Part shown: piece by piece, positions 1 through 8,400 of the stretch | Numbering within the stretch: position 1 is the stretch's first letter | How the letters are laid out: each line of letters starts with the position of its first letter | Source: Bacteroidaceae bacterium | GTDB taxonomy: Bacteria; Bacteroidota; Bacteroidia; Bacteroidales; Bacteroidaceae | NCBI GenBank assembly: GCA_017445145.1 | Contig: JAFSVI010000140.1 | Coordinates: forward strand, 1 to 32,963 | Direction of reading: 5' to 3' | DNA length: 32,963 nt | Translations under genes and position numbers: made by a program | Notes under the pieces: generated by a model | Seen by the model: the letters and a program-made list of their open reading frames with translations, nothing else | Database searches by the model: none | Told to the model about the DNA's origin: nothing

Positions 1-965
1 ACGTCGGCCTCGTGCATGCGGTTGGGGTATATGGTGTACATGAGGTTGCTGTTGTGCATCATCACCCTGGCGGGTTTCTTTGGGAAGGCCTCGCCCGGGC
101 GGTAGAGTATGTTGATGAGGCGCGCGTCGGAGAGGTACTTGATGTAGTTCATGACGGTGGCGCGGCTGGTCTCGATGTCGGCTGCGAGCTGGCTGACGTT
201 GGGCGCTGCCGGTCGCTCCACGGCCAGTAGGTAGAGCAGCTTCTTGAGCTTGGTGAGATACTTCAGCTCCACCTGCTTGATGAGGAGTATATCGACCTCA
301 ATCATCATGTTCATGGTCTTGAGCAGGTTCTCCGAGAAGTTGCGGCGCTCGAGGAAGAAGGGGTAGAAGCCATGGTGCAGGTAGCTCTGGAAGAAGTTCA
401 GGGGATGCACCTTGTGGCATACGTTCTCGGCGATTTCTGCCGGGCGGCTCAGTATGTCGGCCAGCGAGGCACGTGGTATGGAGGCGCCGGTCTTGAGGTT
501 GAGGAACTCGCGGAAGGAGAAGCCCCGCAGGTTGTAGCTGCGCACGAGGCCGCCCAGCTCGGGGTTCTCATCCTTCAGGCGCATCACGCTGCTGCCCGTG
601 AACACGATGCGCAGGCCCGGGTTCTCGTCGTGGCAGCGCCGCAGCTCGCGGCTCCAGTCGGGTTGCTTGAACACCTGGTCTATGAGCAGCACCTCGCCCC
701 CACCCTGCCGGAACTCGCGGGCGAAGTCCGCCAGCCCGCGGCCCTGGAAGTAGAAGTTGTTCATGTTGACATAGAGGCAGCGGCGCGTGCGCACGTCGAA
801 ATTCTCCTTGGCATACTGCAGCAGGAACGACGTCTTGCCCACGCCGCGCGTGCCCTTGATGCCGATGAGCGGCTGTTGCCAGTCGATCTCGTCCATGAGG
901 GCGCGGCGCACGGGCAGCTCCGTGTGCTCCACCAGATAGGCATGTGTGCGGAAGAATGTCTCCAT
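1..965 (-). CDS. AAA-family ATPase with DUF4143-like C-terminal part (partial, runs off the window)
   Basis: Reading the minus strand from the ATG at 965 gives an uninterrupted frame of about 321 residues that leaves the window at position 1, so the C-terminus is missing. A Walker A loop (GTRGVGKT, residues 38-45) is followed by a Walker B-like strand LLIDQVF (about 93-99), a sensor-like FTGSS (122-126), and the segment RGFSFREFLNL (147-157). These are typical of the Bacteroidetes AAA_14/DUF4143 ATPases, a family whose cellular role is unclear. A winged-helix-like segment near residues 255-285 fits the family. The Walker B Asp is followed by Gln rather than the usual Glu. It lies 63 nt downstream of the ATP-grasp-like gene on the same strand and has its own -7-like site. 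Family is fairly certain; function is unknown. Confidence 0.85.
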   Translation of the reverse strand, partial: METFFRTHAYLVEHTELPVRRALMDEIDWQQPLIGIKGTRGVGKTSFLLQYAKENFDVRTRRCLYVNMNNFYFQGRGLADFAREFRQGGGEVLLIDQVFKQPDWSRELRRCHDENPGLRIVFTGSSVMRLKDENPELGGLVRSYNLRGFSFREFLNLKTGASIPRASLADILSRPAEIAENVCHKVHPLNFFQSYLHHGFYPFFLERRNFSENLLKTMNMMIEVDILLIKQVELKYLTKLKKLLYLLAVERPAAPNVSQLAADIETSRATVMNYIKYLSDARLINILYRPGEAFPKKPARVMMHNSNLMYTIYPNRMHEAD

Positions 966-973
966 CGTGGCCG

Positions 974-981
974 CAAAGATA
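974..981 (-). promoter_or_regulatory. Candidate -7 promoter element for the AAA ATPase gene
   Basis: TATCTTTG on the minus strand matches the Bacteroidetes -7 consensus TAnnTTTG. No good -33 element is seen about 20 bp upstream. If used, transcription would begin almost at the ATG at 965, giving a leaderless or nearly leaderless mRNA. Confidence 0.4.
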
Positions 982-1028
982 GAGAAAAAGATTGGGATTG
1001 TGGGCTTCGAGGCGGAAGAATTTTCGCA

Positions 1029-2093
1029 TCACAGGGTGAAATCGTGGTTTTTGGCGTCCACGACGGCTTCATAGCGTCCGCCGCGGCACGCTATGGCGAA
1101 GCGCCCGCCCCCCGGCAGTGGCTGTCGGCGCGCGAGGTGCAGCGCCACCATGCCCATCGTCATGCGCCAGTTCGCCTCCACACACGGATGCAGGCGTCCG
1201 TCGGCCAGGAGCATCATATCGACGCCCACGGGCAGCGGCGCCGGCAGCGGCTCGAGGGCGGTGGCCACGCTGCGGGCAATGAGGCTGCGAAGTGCCTCCA
1301 CGGCACTGTCGAGCATGGGCAGGGGTATGTGGCGGCCCACGATGGCGCGCTTGACAGGCTCCGGGGCGAGGAGGTTGCCGGCATAGACGCCGCCAGGTGT
1401 GGTGAGGAACACGGACAAGCCCTCGTAGCTCACGCTGCCGCCGCCATGGCACGTGAACTCGGCAGCGATGTCGAGGGCGCGCGCGTAGATGGGTTCGGCC
1501 ATGACGTAGCCCTGGGTGCGCAGCGTGCGCCGCAGCCATGCCACGGTCTTGTCCGTGGCCACGGCCGCCGGCGCGGGGTGCAAGCCGCGCCCGCTGCCGC
1601 TCCACGGCTGCTTGAAGAGGGCGCCGCCGTGGCGCGCCAGCGCGGCGAGGGCATCGTCGAGACTGCAGCACACGGCGGCCTCGCCGGCCACCAGCCCGCG
1701 CCAGGGCGCCAGCTGCGGATGCACAGCGAGCTGACGCAGCATGGCGGCCGCCGTGGCGCGCCCGGCAAGGGTGCGGTAGGCCGCGAGCCACGACGGCGAG
1801 GGCAGCACCGACGGCGCCACGCCCAGGCGCAGCAGCCGCTGCACGACGAGGGGATTCCACCCCCAAGGCTCCACCCAGCTCACTCGGGGCGCCCACACGC
1901 TCGGCGCCACCCGTTCGCCGCCGATGGCGGCAGTGCCGTCGGCCAGCAGGATGGCATCGTCCGCGGCAGCCCACGCCTCGGGCAGCAGCGCCAGGTCGGC
2001 GGCCATGCGGCGCGCCGAGGCTGGCGGCGTGTAGTGGGCGTCGTTGGCGGCCAGCGCCAGGTCGCTCTCGGGGTTGAACACAAGCAGACGCAT
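1029..2093 (-). CDS. Conserved Bacteroidetes protein, ATP-grasp-like
   Basis: A 354-residue cytoplasmic protein with no signal peptide or membrane segments. The N-terminus MRLLVFNPESDLALA resembles a conserved Bacteroidales hypothetical family that begins with 'FNPEhDlALA'. A glycine-rich stretch FKQPWSGSGRGL (residues 160-171) looks like an ATP-grasp lid loop. A late segment VEANWRMTMG (about 317-326) resembles the metal-binding Glu/Asn strand of ATP-grasp ligases. Substrate and reaction are unknown. The start codon lies 3 nt after the stop of the upstream antiporter gene, so the two are very probably co-transcribed and translationally coupled. Family recognition is from memory of motif patterns; the ATP-grasp assignment is inference. 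Confidence 0.8.
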   Translation of the reverse strand: MRLLVFNPESDLALAANDAHYTPPASARRMAADLALLPEAWAAADDAILLADGTAAIGGERVAPSVWAPRVSWVEPWGWNPLVVQRLLRLGVAPSVLPSPSWLAAYRTLAGRATAAAMLRQLAVHPQLAPWRGLVAGEAAVCCSLDDALAALARHGGALFKQPWSGSGRGLHPAPAAVATDKTVAWLRRTLRTQGYVMAEPIYARALDIAAEFTCHGGGSVSYEGLSVFLTTPGGVYAGNLLAPEPVKRAIVGRHIPLPMLDSAVEALRSLIARSVATALEPLPAPLPVGVDMMLLADGRLHPCVEANWRMTMGMVALHLARRQPLPGGGRFAIACRGGRYEAVVDAKNHDFTL

Positions 2094-2096
2094 GGC

Positions 2097-3494
2097 TCAC
2101 GAGTGCCGCCCCGCGCCGGTCTTGCGCGCCAGCGCTGCCACCACGACGCTGGTGACGGGCGAGAGATAGTTGAAGAAGCAATAGGGCAGATAGGCCAGGG
2201 TGGCCACGCCGAGCACCGTGCTCTGCACCAGGCCGCAGGTGTTCCACGGTACGAGCACGCTCGTCACCGTGGCGCCGTCCTCGCATGTGCGGCTGAGCAG
2301 GCGCGACTCGTAGCCGCGCTCGCGATAGGCCTCCTTGAAGATGGAACAGGTGAGGATGATGCTCAGGAACTGGTCGGCGAGGGCCACGTTGCAGAAGATG
2401 CCCGTGGCGGCCGTGGTGGCCACCAGCGACGTGCGGCCGCGCACGGCGCGCAACACCATCTGCATGACGTCGCGCAGCACGCCCGTGGCGGTGACCACGC
2501 CGCCAAATACCTGCGCACAGATGATGAGCCACACCGTGGGCATCATGCCTGCCATGCCGCTCGTGCGCACAAGGGCGTCGAGGGCATCGTTGCCCGTGCG
2601 GAGGCTCGTGGGGCCGTAGATGACCTTCATGATGGCCTCGTACCAACCGTCGGCAACAGTGGACAGCAGACGCGGCTGACACACCACCGCCACCGTGGCC
2701 GCCATCATGGCCGCCACGAACAGCACCACCATGGCGGGCCACCGACGGGCTATCATAACACCCGTGAGCACAGGAACCACGAGCAGCCAAGGCGAGATGG
2801 TGAACGTGTGGCGCAGCTGGTCCAGGAACGTCATCTCGCCACTGCCGGCAACGTCCATCGTCAGGCCTGCCACGGTGAAGATGGCGAGCGAGACGCCGAA
2901 CGTGGGGATGGTGGTGCGCATCATGTAGCGGATGTGGGTGAACAGAGGTGTGCCGGAGACGCTCGACGCCAGCACGGTGGTGTCGGACAGCGGCGAGAGC
3001 TTGTCGCCGAAATAGGCACCGGTGATGATGCTGCCGGCCACCCAGCCGTCGGCAATGCCGTGGGCACGACCTATGCCCATGAGGGCCACACCCACCGTGG
3101 CCACCGTGGTCCACGACGAACCCACCATGACGCTGATGAGCGCGCAGAAAAGGCTGCTGCTCACCAGAAACCATTCCGGGCGCAACACCTGCACACCATA
3201 ATATATCATCGTGGGTACGATGCCCGACACCATCCACGTGCCGCCAATGGCACCGATGAGCAGGAGGATGATGATGCTGGGCATGCAGCTGGCAACGGAG
3301 GCTGTCATCTCGCGCTCCAGGGCATCCCACTCCACACGGCGCATGACGTAGCCCACAGCCACACACACGGCTGAGGCTATGAGCAGCGACACCTGCGTGG
3401 CGCCGTCGAGGGCATCCGTGCCAAACACCGACACGCAGGTGGAGATGAGCGCTATGAGCGCCACAAAGGGTATGAGCGAGAGGCTTTTCTTCAT
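2097..3494 (-). CDS. nhaC: NhaC-family Na+/H+ antiporter
   Basis: An integral inner-membrane protein of about 465 residues with roughly 11-12 hydrophobic segments. It has the NhaC family signature GAYFGDKLSPLSDTT followed by a SGTPLF segment, and a GSSWTTVATVG stretch. Members exchange Na+ (or other small ions) for protons across the cytoplasmic membrane; some relatives carry organic acid pairs such as malate/lactate, so the exact substrate is open. Start: ATG at 3494 gives MKKSLSL, a normal charged N-terminus; an in-frame ATG at 3503 would add three residues. It is the first gene of a minus-strand run with the ATP-grasp-like gene 3 nt downstream. The upstream intergenic DNA is filled by repeat element A. 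Confidence 0.9.
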   Translation of the reverse strand: MKKSLSLIPFVALIALISTCVSVFGTDALDGATQVSLLIASAVCVAVGYVMRRVEWDALEREMTASVASCMPSIIILLLIGAIGGTWMVSGIVPTMIYYGVQVLRPEWFLVSSSLFCALISVMVGSSWTTVATVGVALMGIGRAHGIADGWVAGSIITGAYFGDKLSPLSDTTVLASSVSGTPLFTHIRYMMRTTIPTFGVSLAIFTVAGLTMDVAGSGEMTFLDQLRHTFTISPWLLVVPVLTGVMIARRWPAMVVLFVAAMMAATVAVVCQPRLLSTVADGWYEAIMKVIYGPTSLRTGNDALDALVRTSGMAGMMPTVWLIICAQVFGGVVTATGVLRDVMQMVLRAVRGRTSLVATTAATGIFCNVALADQFLSIILTCSIFKEAYRERGYESRLLSRTCEDGATVTSVLVPWNTCGLVQSTVLGVATLAYLPYCFFNYLSPVTSVVVAALARKTGAGRHS

Positions 3495-3516
3495 TCTATG
3501 CATGGTTCGTAAAAAG

Positions 3517-3783
3517 GATTATCCGCAATCATCAGCAAAGGACGCTGAAAGCGTCATCGCTCAGTAACCGCAGTGTCCGCAGGACCTGCGGACAGAGAGC
3601 CGTCGCAGAAAGTACTCTAAAAGAGTGCCCCCGCAGGGCGACTCTTGCAGAGTCGGTTCAGTACATGTTTGTTCTCCGGGGGTGCTTCGCACCACCCGGT
3701 TCTTCGAAGTATCGAAGCTACCAGAGGTCGAGCGATTGAGCGTTGACGCTTTCAGCGTCTTATACGGGTTCATGTGGATAATC
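3517..3783. repeat. Modular palindromic intergenic repeat, copy A
   Basis: A 267-bp intergenic element bounded by GATTATCC (3517-3524) and its inverse GGATAATC (3776-3783). The inverted similarity continues inward for about 50 bp and includes the hairpin gacgctgaaagcgtc (3541-3555) and its exact reverse complement (3745-3759). Between the ends lie further short palindromes: 3574-3594 (11-bp half-sites round one base), 3614-3626 (actct-aaa-agagt), 3640-3654 (gactct-tgc-agagtc), and 3676-3699 (ggtgc-ttc-gcacc with outer ccggg/cccgg). A block at 3701-3734 recurs in copies B and C. It fills most of the 506-bp gap between two divergent genes. Terminal inverted repeats suggest a MITE-like origin, but no transposase or clear target duplication is visible. 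Confidence 0.8.
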
Positions 3784-3872
3784 ATTTTGCAAATCGTTTT
3801 TTGCCAACGCAAAGCTCCTCTGACGGCACAACCATGGGTGGCGTTTGAGGGGCGTGCGGCGCATTTCTGCCG

Positions 3873-3880
3873 CAAAGTTA
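3873..3880 (-). promoter_or_regulatory. Candidate -7 element reading toward nhaC
   Basis: TAACTTTG on the minus strand fits TAnnTTTG, but no -33 partner is seen. If real, the nhaC transcript would carry a leader of about 370 nt containing the whole of repeat copy A. Confidence 0.25.
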
Positions 3881-3976
3881 CGGCTTTTTCCGAAATAGCG
3901 CCCCCGCAGGATGGAATTATTTGGTCACAAAGACATTATTTATATGGTAAATGGGCGATGAATCCACAGAAATGCG

Positions 3977-3984
3977 TACATTTG
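3977..3984 (+). promoter_or_regulatory. Candidate -7 element for the outer-membrane protein gene
   Basis: TACATTTG, matching TAnnTTTG, lies 25 bp before the ATG at 4010, a usual distance for a short leader. The -33 region has no clear TTG. Confidence 0.5.
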
Positions 3985-4009
3985 CAGCGCAAACACCAAC
4001 ATCACAGCT

Positions 4010-4660
4010 ATGAAACGACTTCTTACAACCTCACTGCTCACGATCGCCCTCGCGGCCATCATGCCGGCCAGCGCACAGTGGGTGAGCTACGACTTCGCAC
4101 TGGGCATCAAGGGCGGCATGAACCGCACAAACCTCAGTTTCGGCGACGCCGACGACCTCATCAGCTCCGCCCTCGACCTCAAGGGCGGCACTGGATTCTT
4201 CGTCGGGCCGGCGCTGAAGTTCGACCTGCCGCCATGCTTCGGCGTGGATGCCGCCGTGCAGTACGACCAGAAGCGCGTCAGCATCTTGGACGAGAGCGTG
4301 CGCCTCCGAAGCATCACCATCCCCGTGAACGTGCGCCTGCAATTCAAGCTCGCCCAAAAGCTGGCCATCTTCGCCGCCGCAGGGCCGCAAGTGGCTTTCA
4401 ACGTGGGCAACAGCGACCTCACCTGGGGCGGCACAGAGACAGACCCCGACAACCGCTTCCAATGGAAAAAGTCGGCATTCAGCATCAACCTCGGAGGAGG
4501 TATCACCCTTGCCAACCACCTCGAACTCGCCTTTGCCTACAACATCGCCCTGGGCTACACCGGCGAAGCATCGTTCCGAAAAGCATGGAATGCCATCACA
4601 TCCAGCGACAACGACAGCAAAGCCCGCTCCTGGGCCTTGTCCGCATTCGTCTATCTCTGA
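4010..4660 (+). CDS. Outer-membrane beta-barrel protein (PorT/OMP_b-brl type)
   Basis: 216 residues with a signal peptide (MKRLLTTSLLTIALA... cleaved after ...PASA at about residue 22). The mature part alternates polar and hydrophobic residues in amphipathic strands: an early 'GIKGGMNRTNL' strand, 'FFVGPALKFDL', 'ITIPVNVRLQFKL', 'LAIFAAAGPQVAF', 'FSINLGGGITL', and an ending of WALSAFVYL, a terminal strand typical of small outer-membrane barrels. This layout is the PorT/OMP_b-brl type common in Bacteroidetes. Its ligand or role is not evident. It is a single-gene unit: divergent from nhaC and followed by the repeat-rich convergent gap. No terminator with a T-tract is seen directly after it. 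Confidence 0.88.
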   Translation: MKRLLTTSLLTIALAAIMPASAQWVSYDFALGIKGGMNRTNLSFGDADDLISSALDLKGGTGFFVGPALKFDLPPCFGVDAAVQYDQKRVSILDESVRLRSITIPVNVRLQFKLAQKLAIFAAAGPQVAFNVGNSDLTWGGTETDPDNRFQWKKSAFSINLGGGITLANHLELAFAYNIALGYTGEASFRKAWNAITSSDNDSKARSWALSAFVYL

Positions 4661-4684
4661 ACACAACCGCCCACACATAGAACA

Positions 4685-4772
4685 CACAGCGCAACGTGGG
4701 CATCAGCACAGCGCAGCGTGGGCATCAGCACAGCGCGGTAGGGGCATCAGCACAGCGCAGCGTGGGCGATGA
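4685..4772. repeat. Tandem repeat array, 22-bp unit, about 4 copies
   Basis: Four contiguous 22-bp units begin at 4685, 4707, 4729 and 4751. The core is cagcgcagcgtgggcatcag, with small variations in unit 1 (gcaacg) and unit 3 (gcggtaggg); unit 4 degrades at its end. There are no spacers. The array lies just after the outer-membrane protein gene and immediately before a long perfect hairpin. Confidence 0.9.
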
Positions 4773-4776
4773 AACA

Positions 4777-4848
4777 CCGCGGCACGTAAGCAAACTCCCC
4801 GTGGCAAGTAACAAAACTTGCCACGGGGAGTTTGCTTACGTGCCGCGG
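4777..4848. repeat. Perfect 33-bp inverted repeat with 6-nt loop
   Basis: The left arm 4777-4809 starts ccgcggcacgtaagc. The right arm 4816-4848 is its exact reverse complement. They are separated by aacaaa (4810-4815). All 33 pairs match. There is no T-tract on either side, so it is not a standard terminator, although it could stop or protect convergent transcripts. It is flanked on both sides by 22-bp tandem repeats. Confidence 0.95.
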
Positions 4849-4875
4849 AGAACATAATCGAGAGCCGTGGTGAGT

Positions 4876-4955
4876 GCATGTGCTTTCCATGGGAGATGCA
4901 TGTGCTTTCCATGGGAGATGCATGTGCTTTCCATGGGAGATGCACGTGCTTTCCA
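4876..4955. repeat. Tandem repeat array, 22-bp unit, about 3.6 copies
   Basis: Units begin at 4876, 4898, 4920 and 4942 (last one partial). The core is gcatgtgctttccatgggag, ending in 'at'. Copies 1-3 are identical. Each unit contains the six-base palindrome ccatgg, and atgcat forms at the unit junctions. The unit length equals that of the array at 4685-4772, but the sequence differs. Confidence 0.93.
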
Positions 4956-4966
4956 GAAGAAACAAT

Positions 4967-5288
4967 GATTATCCGCAACCATAGCACCAGCAAGACCGCA
5001 ACGCGGTCTCCGCTCAATAACCGCAGGTACGAGCGCAGCGAGCACCTGCGGACAGCAACCAGCCAAGGGACGCACTCTGAAAGAGTGCCCGAACACCTTA
5101 CTCCGACTGCTGGACGACCCCTCCAGGGTCGATATACCCTCATGCGCACATTCCGGGGGTATATAAGCGTACCCCCGCTTACTGAGCGTTGACGCTTTCA
5201 GCGTCATTACCTGCGTAAGCGTGCCACCAGGGTTACGTGTTGGGTCACACTTTCTTCGGGATATCAAAGCAACCAAAGGTAGAGCGCC
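4967..5288. repeat. Modular palindromic intergenic repeat, copy B
   Basis: It starts with GATTATCCGCAACCAT, as in copy A. Hairpins follow in order: gaccgc-aac-gcggtc (4994-5008), ccgcaggt...acctgcgg (5021-5051), actct-gaa-agagt (5074-5086), gaccc-ctcca-gggtc (5116-5130), gggggta...taccccc (5155-5176) and gacgct-ttc-agcgtc (5191-5205). The block at 5252-5288 matches 3701-3734 of copy A at about 28 of 35 positions but lies after the final hairpin instead of before it. Its right boundary is uncertain. It sits in the convergent gap between the outer-membrane protein gene and the large surface-protein gene. Confidence 0.8.
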
Positions 5289-5321
5289 AGGTCAATGGCA
5301 ATGCAGACTAATGATGCGCAC

Positions 5322-5357
5322 AAAAAAACGCTGCAACGTCCTGGGGCGTTGCAGCGT
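5322..5357 (-). terminator. Rho-independent terminator of the large surface-protein gene
   Basis: On the minus strand the 11-bp stem acgctgcaacg/cgttgcagcgt (5328-5338 and 5347-5357, 8-nt loop) is followed by seven Ts. It lies about 70 nt after the stop of the gene at 5430-9203. Confidence 0.88.
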
Positions 5358-5429
5358 CTGAAATGTTGGGAGAGGGGCAAAAGCGCGCGTTACGCGCTTC
5401 TGCGCAGTCTGCCATGATAGTGTGTGAGC

Positions 5430-8400
5430 TTACTTGACAAGCACCTTGCGCACGACACCGTCGCTTGTGCGGACGATGTTGATGCCGCGGGTGAGACCGC
5501 TCTTGATGCGGCCGTCGATGCCGAACACCTGCTCTGTGGCAGCGGCTCCGCTGGCGGCGATGCCTTCGACGGCATCGGGTGCGGTCTGACCGAGGTAGAG
5601 GAGGTCGAAGTTGTCGAAGGGACACCAGTTGTTCTTGTCGGCGCTCTTGAGCACGATACCGATCTTGATGGCGACACCTGCTGTCGGGTAGCCGAAGTCA
5701 ACGCTGTTCTTGTAGCGGCCAGCCTCGTAGAAGGTGATGAAGTTGCCGCGGGTGTTAGGAGCAACGAACTGCACGAGATCGCCCTCCTCCTCGCTGCCGC
5801 TGAGAGTGTAGTTCACGCCTGTCACCATGGAGATGAGGTCTGTGTTCTCCTCGTTGTCAATGACAGCGCCACGCTCGAAGTCGCTCCACTGCACAATCTT
5901 TGTCTCCTTGTAGAAGCCGGGATAGCGGACGTAGAGGTACATCTCGTTGTCCTCGATGGGTGTGCCGTCCTTGACCATGGTGGCCTCGCCGCCACCGTCG
6001 CCAGTGGTGCGGAAGAGTGCATCGGCACTCAGACGCCAGTAACCGTCCTTGAGGAGCACCACCTCCTGGCTGATGTCGAAGGCTGCGCTGTTCCAGAACT
6101 CAGCAACCTCGTCGGCCCATGTGCCACCATATTCAGGTGCCTTGGTGGGATCGTCGGGGTTGACGATGGTCCAGGCATCCTTGCTGGCATCCTTGAAGTC
6201 GCCGTTGACGATGATTTCGCCCATGCTGACGGGGTCTTCGACGGTGGCGTCGTCAAGACCAGCCTTGCTCCATACGAATGCATCCCACTCATTGGCCATG
6301 CGGTCGATGTAGGTCTGGATTTGCTCGAGGCTCTGAGGAGCCTGGCCACCGAAGTCGGGATCGAGGTTATAGACCTCCGCGAGGAGTTCGATATAGCTGG
6401 TGTTGGTGTAGGTGAAGCCTTTCTCCTCAAGAGCCATGATGCGCTCCTCGCGGGCGTTGTAGTCGTTCTTCATCTTCTGGAAGAGGGCATCGCCGTCGTT
6501 GGCATACTTGATGGCCTCGTTCAGGGCTGTGATGGCAGCAACCTTGGCATCCTTGTCGTCGTTGTCCATAGCGGACTGACCGGCCTGGATGGCAGCTTCG
6601 AGCTTGGCAGGAGCATCAGCAAGGACGGGGGTGAGTTCCTGAGCCTGGGCGATGAGGCCCTCGATGACCTCGTCGTAAGCACTGGGATCCTCGCCGTTGT
6701 AGAACAGACGCCAGCTGTACCAGATGACCCAGCTGTTGCCTGAGAGGTTCTCACCCTTCACGCCAACGCGGAGAGTGCCGGTCTCAGAGGTGATGAGGCC
6801 GCTGGCCTCGACGGTGCATGCCTCAGCTTCGGCAGCCCACTGCTCGGCAGTGAAGATCTCGCTGGCACCCTGCTGGCTGTTGGGGATATACACTGTGCCC
6901 TCGTCGAGCTCCAGGGTGGCACCACCTGTTGTGTTGGTGTCGTGGGAGGCAATCTCAGCAACGTTGAGGATGTTGCCGCGGTCGGAGCCGGCATAGATGT
7001 AGGCGTAGTTTGTGCCCTCGTAAGTGCCGTCCATGTAGCTGGGATAGTTGACAGCATTCTCGGCGACGCGATAGAAAGCCTTGGTCTGGATGGTGTACTT
7101 GCCCTTGGGCAGGTTCTCGAAGTCGCGATAGATGTGGAAGTTGGCATTCCATACCTCGGCAGTGCCGAAGTTGGTCTTGAAGTTGCCCGTGGCGGTCTCG
7201 TTCATCCACACGGGGTTCTCGGCGGGATATCCGTTGGGGAATGACTCCTGATCACTGCCATTGGTGTCGGGATAGCTCATGTGGGGGAAGAGGCCGGTGA
7301 TCTCGAATGGCTCATCGAGAGGCTCGTTGGCAGCCACGAGGTCATCGAATATCTCCTTGACGGTATCGGAAATCATGGCATCATAGCCGTTGATTGCCTC
7401 TTCAATCTCGGCAGCGCTGAGGTTGTAGTTGGACTGGGCTTCCTCCATCACATCGAGAAGGGCCTCTATCTTGGCAACCATCTTGTCGTAGTTGGACATG
7501 TTGCTGTACTTGTCAACCTCCTCGTTGAGCTTGGCGATGAACTCGTTGAGCTTAACATAAGCGGCGGCAGAGGCAACGACAGCGGCACGGGCCTCGCTGA
7601 GCTTCGTGTAGGCGGCCTGGTACTGGGCATCCTTGGAGTCGTCAGAGCCACCGGCTACGAGAGCCTGAGCCTCGGCAAGAGCTGTGGCGAAAGCGTCCTT
7701 GACGGCTGTCTGAGCCTCGGGATCGGTGGCCTTGTATGCCTCGGAAGTGGAGATCTCGGTGACGAGAGCGGTGTAGCTGGGCAGCGATTGCGGATTGCCT
7801 GCATACTTCAGGACGAAGTTGTCGGCACCCATCCAGTTGAGGTTGGTGTTCTCAGACATCAGACCGATCATGATGGTGTCGGCGGTGGTGCTGAGGTCGA
7901 ACTCATAGACGAAGTGTGCGGGGAACGAGGCGTAGGAGCCTTCGCCGGTCTCCTCGTTCTCGACATACTTGAAGTCGCTGGCAAGAGCGTCGCCGTGCAT
8001 GGTGATGGTGCCGTCGCTGTAGTAGAGATAGACGCCTGTGTAGTCGTCCTTCTCAACAGCGTTGTCGGGGTCGTTGTCGGGGTTGGTCTGGTTGACGGCC
8101 ATGGCGTCGCACTCCAGGATGTAGTGGCCATTGGGCAGGCCGCCAATCTTCTGGTAGATCTTCACGTCGCCGAGGTGTGCAGGAGCAGGCACCCAGCTCT
8201 CGATGAAGCCGTGGATGGTGGTAGCCTCGTCCTGGCTGACATACTTCGAACCCTGGTACTGGTAGTTGCCAGTGGCGCCTTCGGGCTTGGCAATGGTCCA
8301 GCCATTGATGTTGCCTTCGCTGAAGTCGGCATTGTAGAGCACATAGGGCATTGCGAAGGGCTCGGCGGCGGTGCCGTGGCTCGTGGCATAGGCCACGACG

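Noticed and set aside
1069..3366. A 765-codon open frame on the minus strand
   Set aside because: Out of frame with the antiporter and ATP-grasp-like genes; His/Arg-rich low-complexity translation and no recognisable domain.
372..3374. A 1000-codon open frame on the plus strand
   Set aside because: It runs antisense across three well-supported minus-strand genes, is rich in His/Arg/Ala/Gly without family motifs, and arises from the GC-rich codon use of those genes.
4685..4955. Possible CRISPR array
   Set aside because: Units are directly joined with no spacers, and no cas genes are present.
4703..5276. Overlapping open frames on both strands across the tandem repeats and hairpin
   Set aside because: Their translations are simple repeats of the 22-bp units or mirror copies from the palindrome; no gene-like features.
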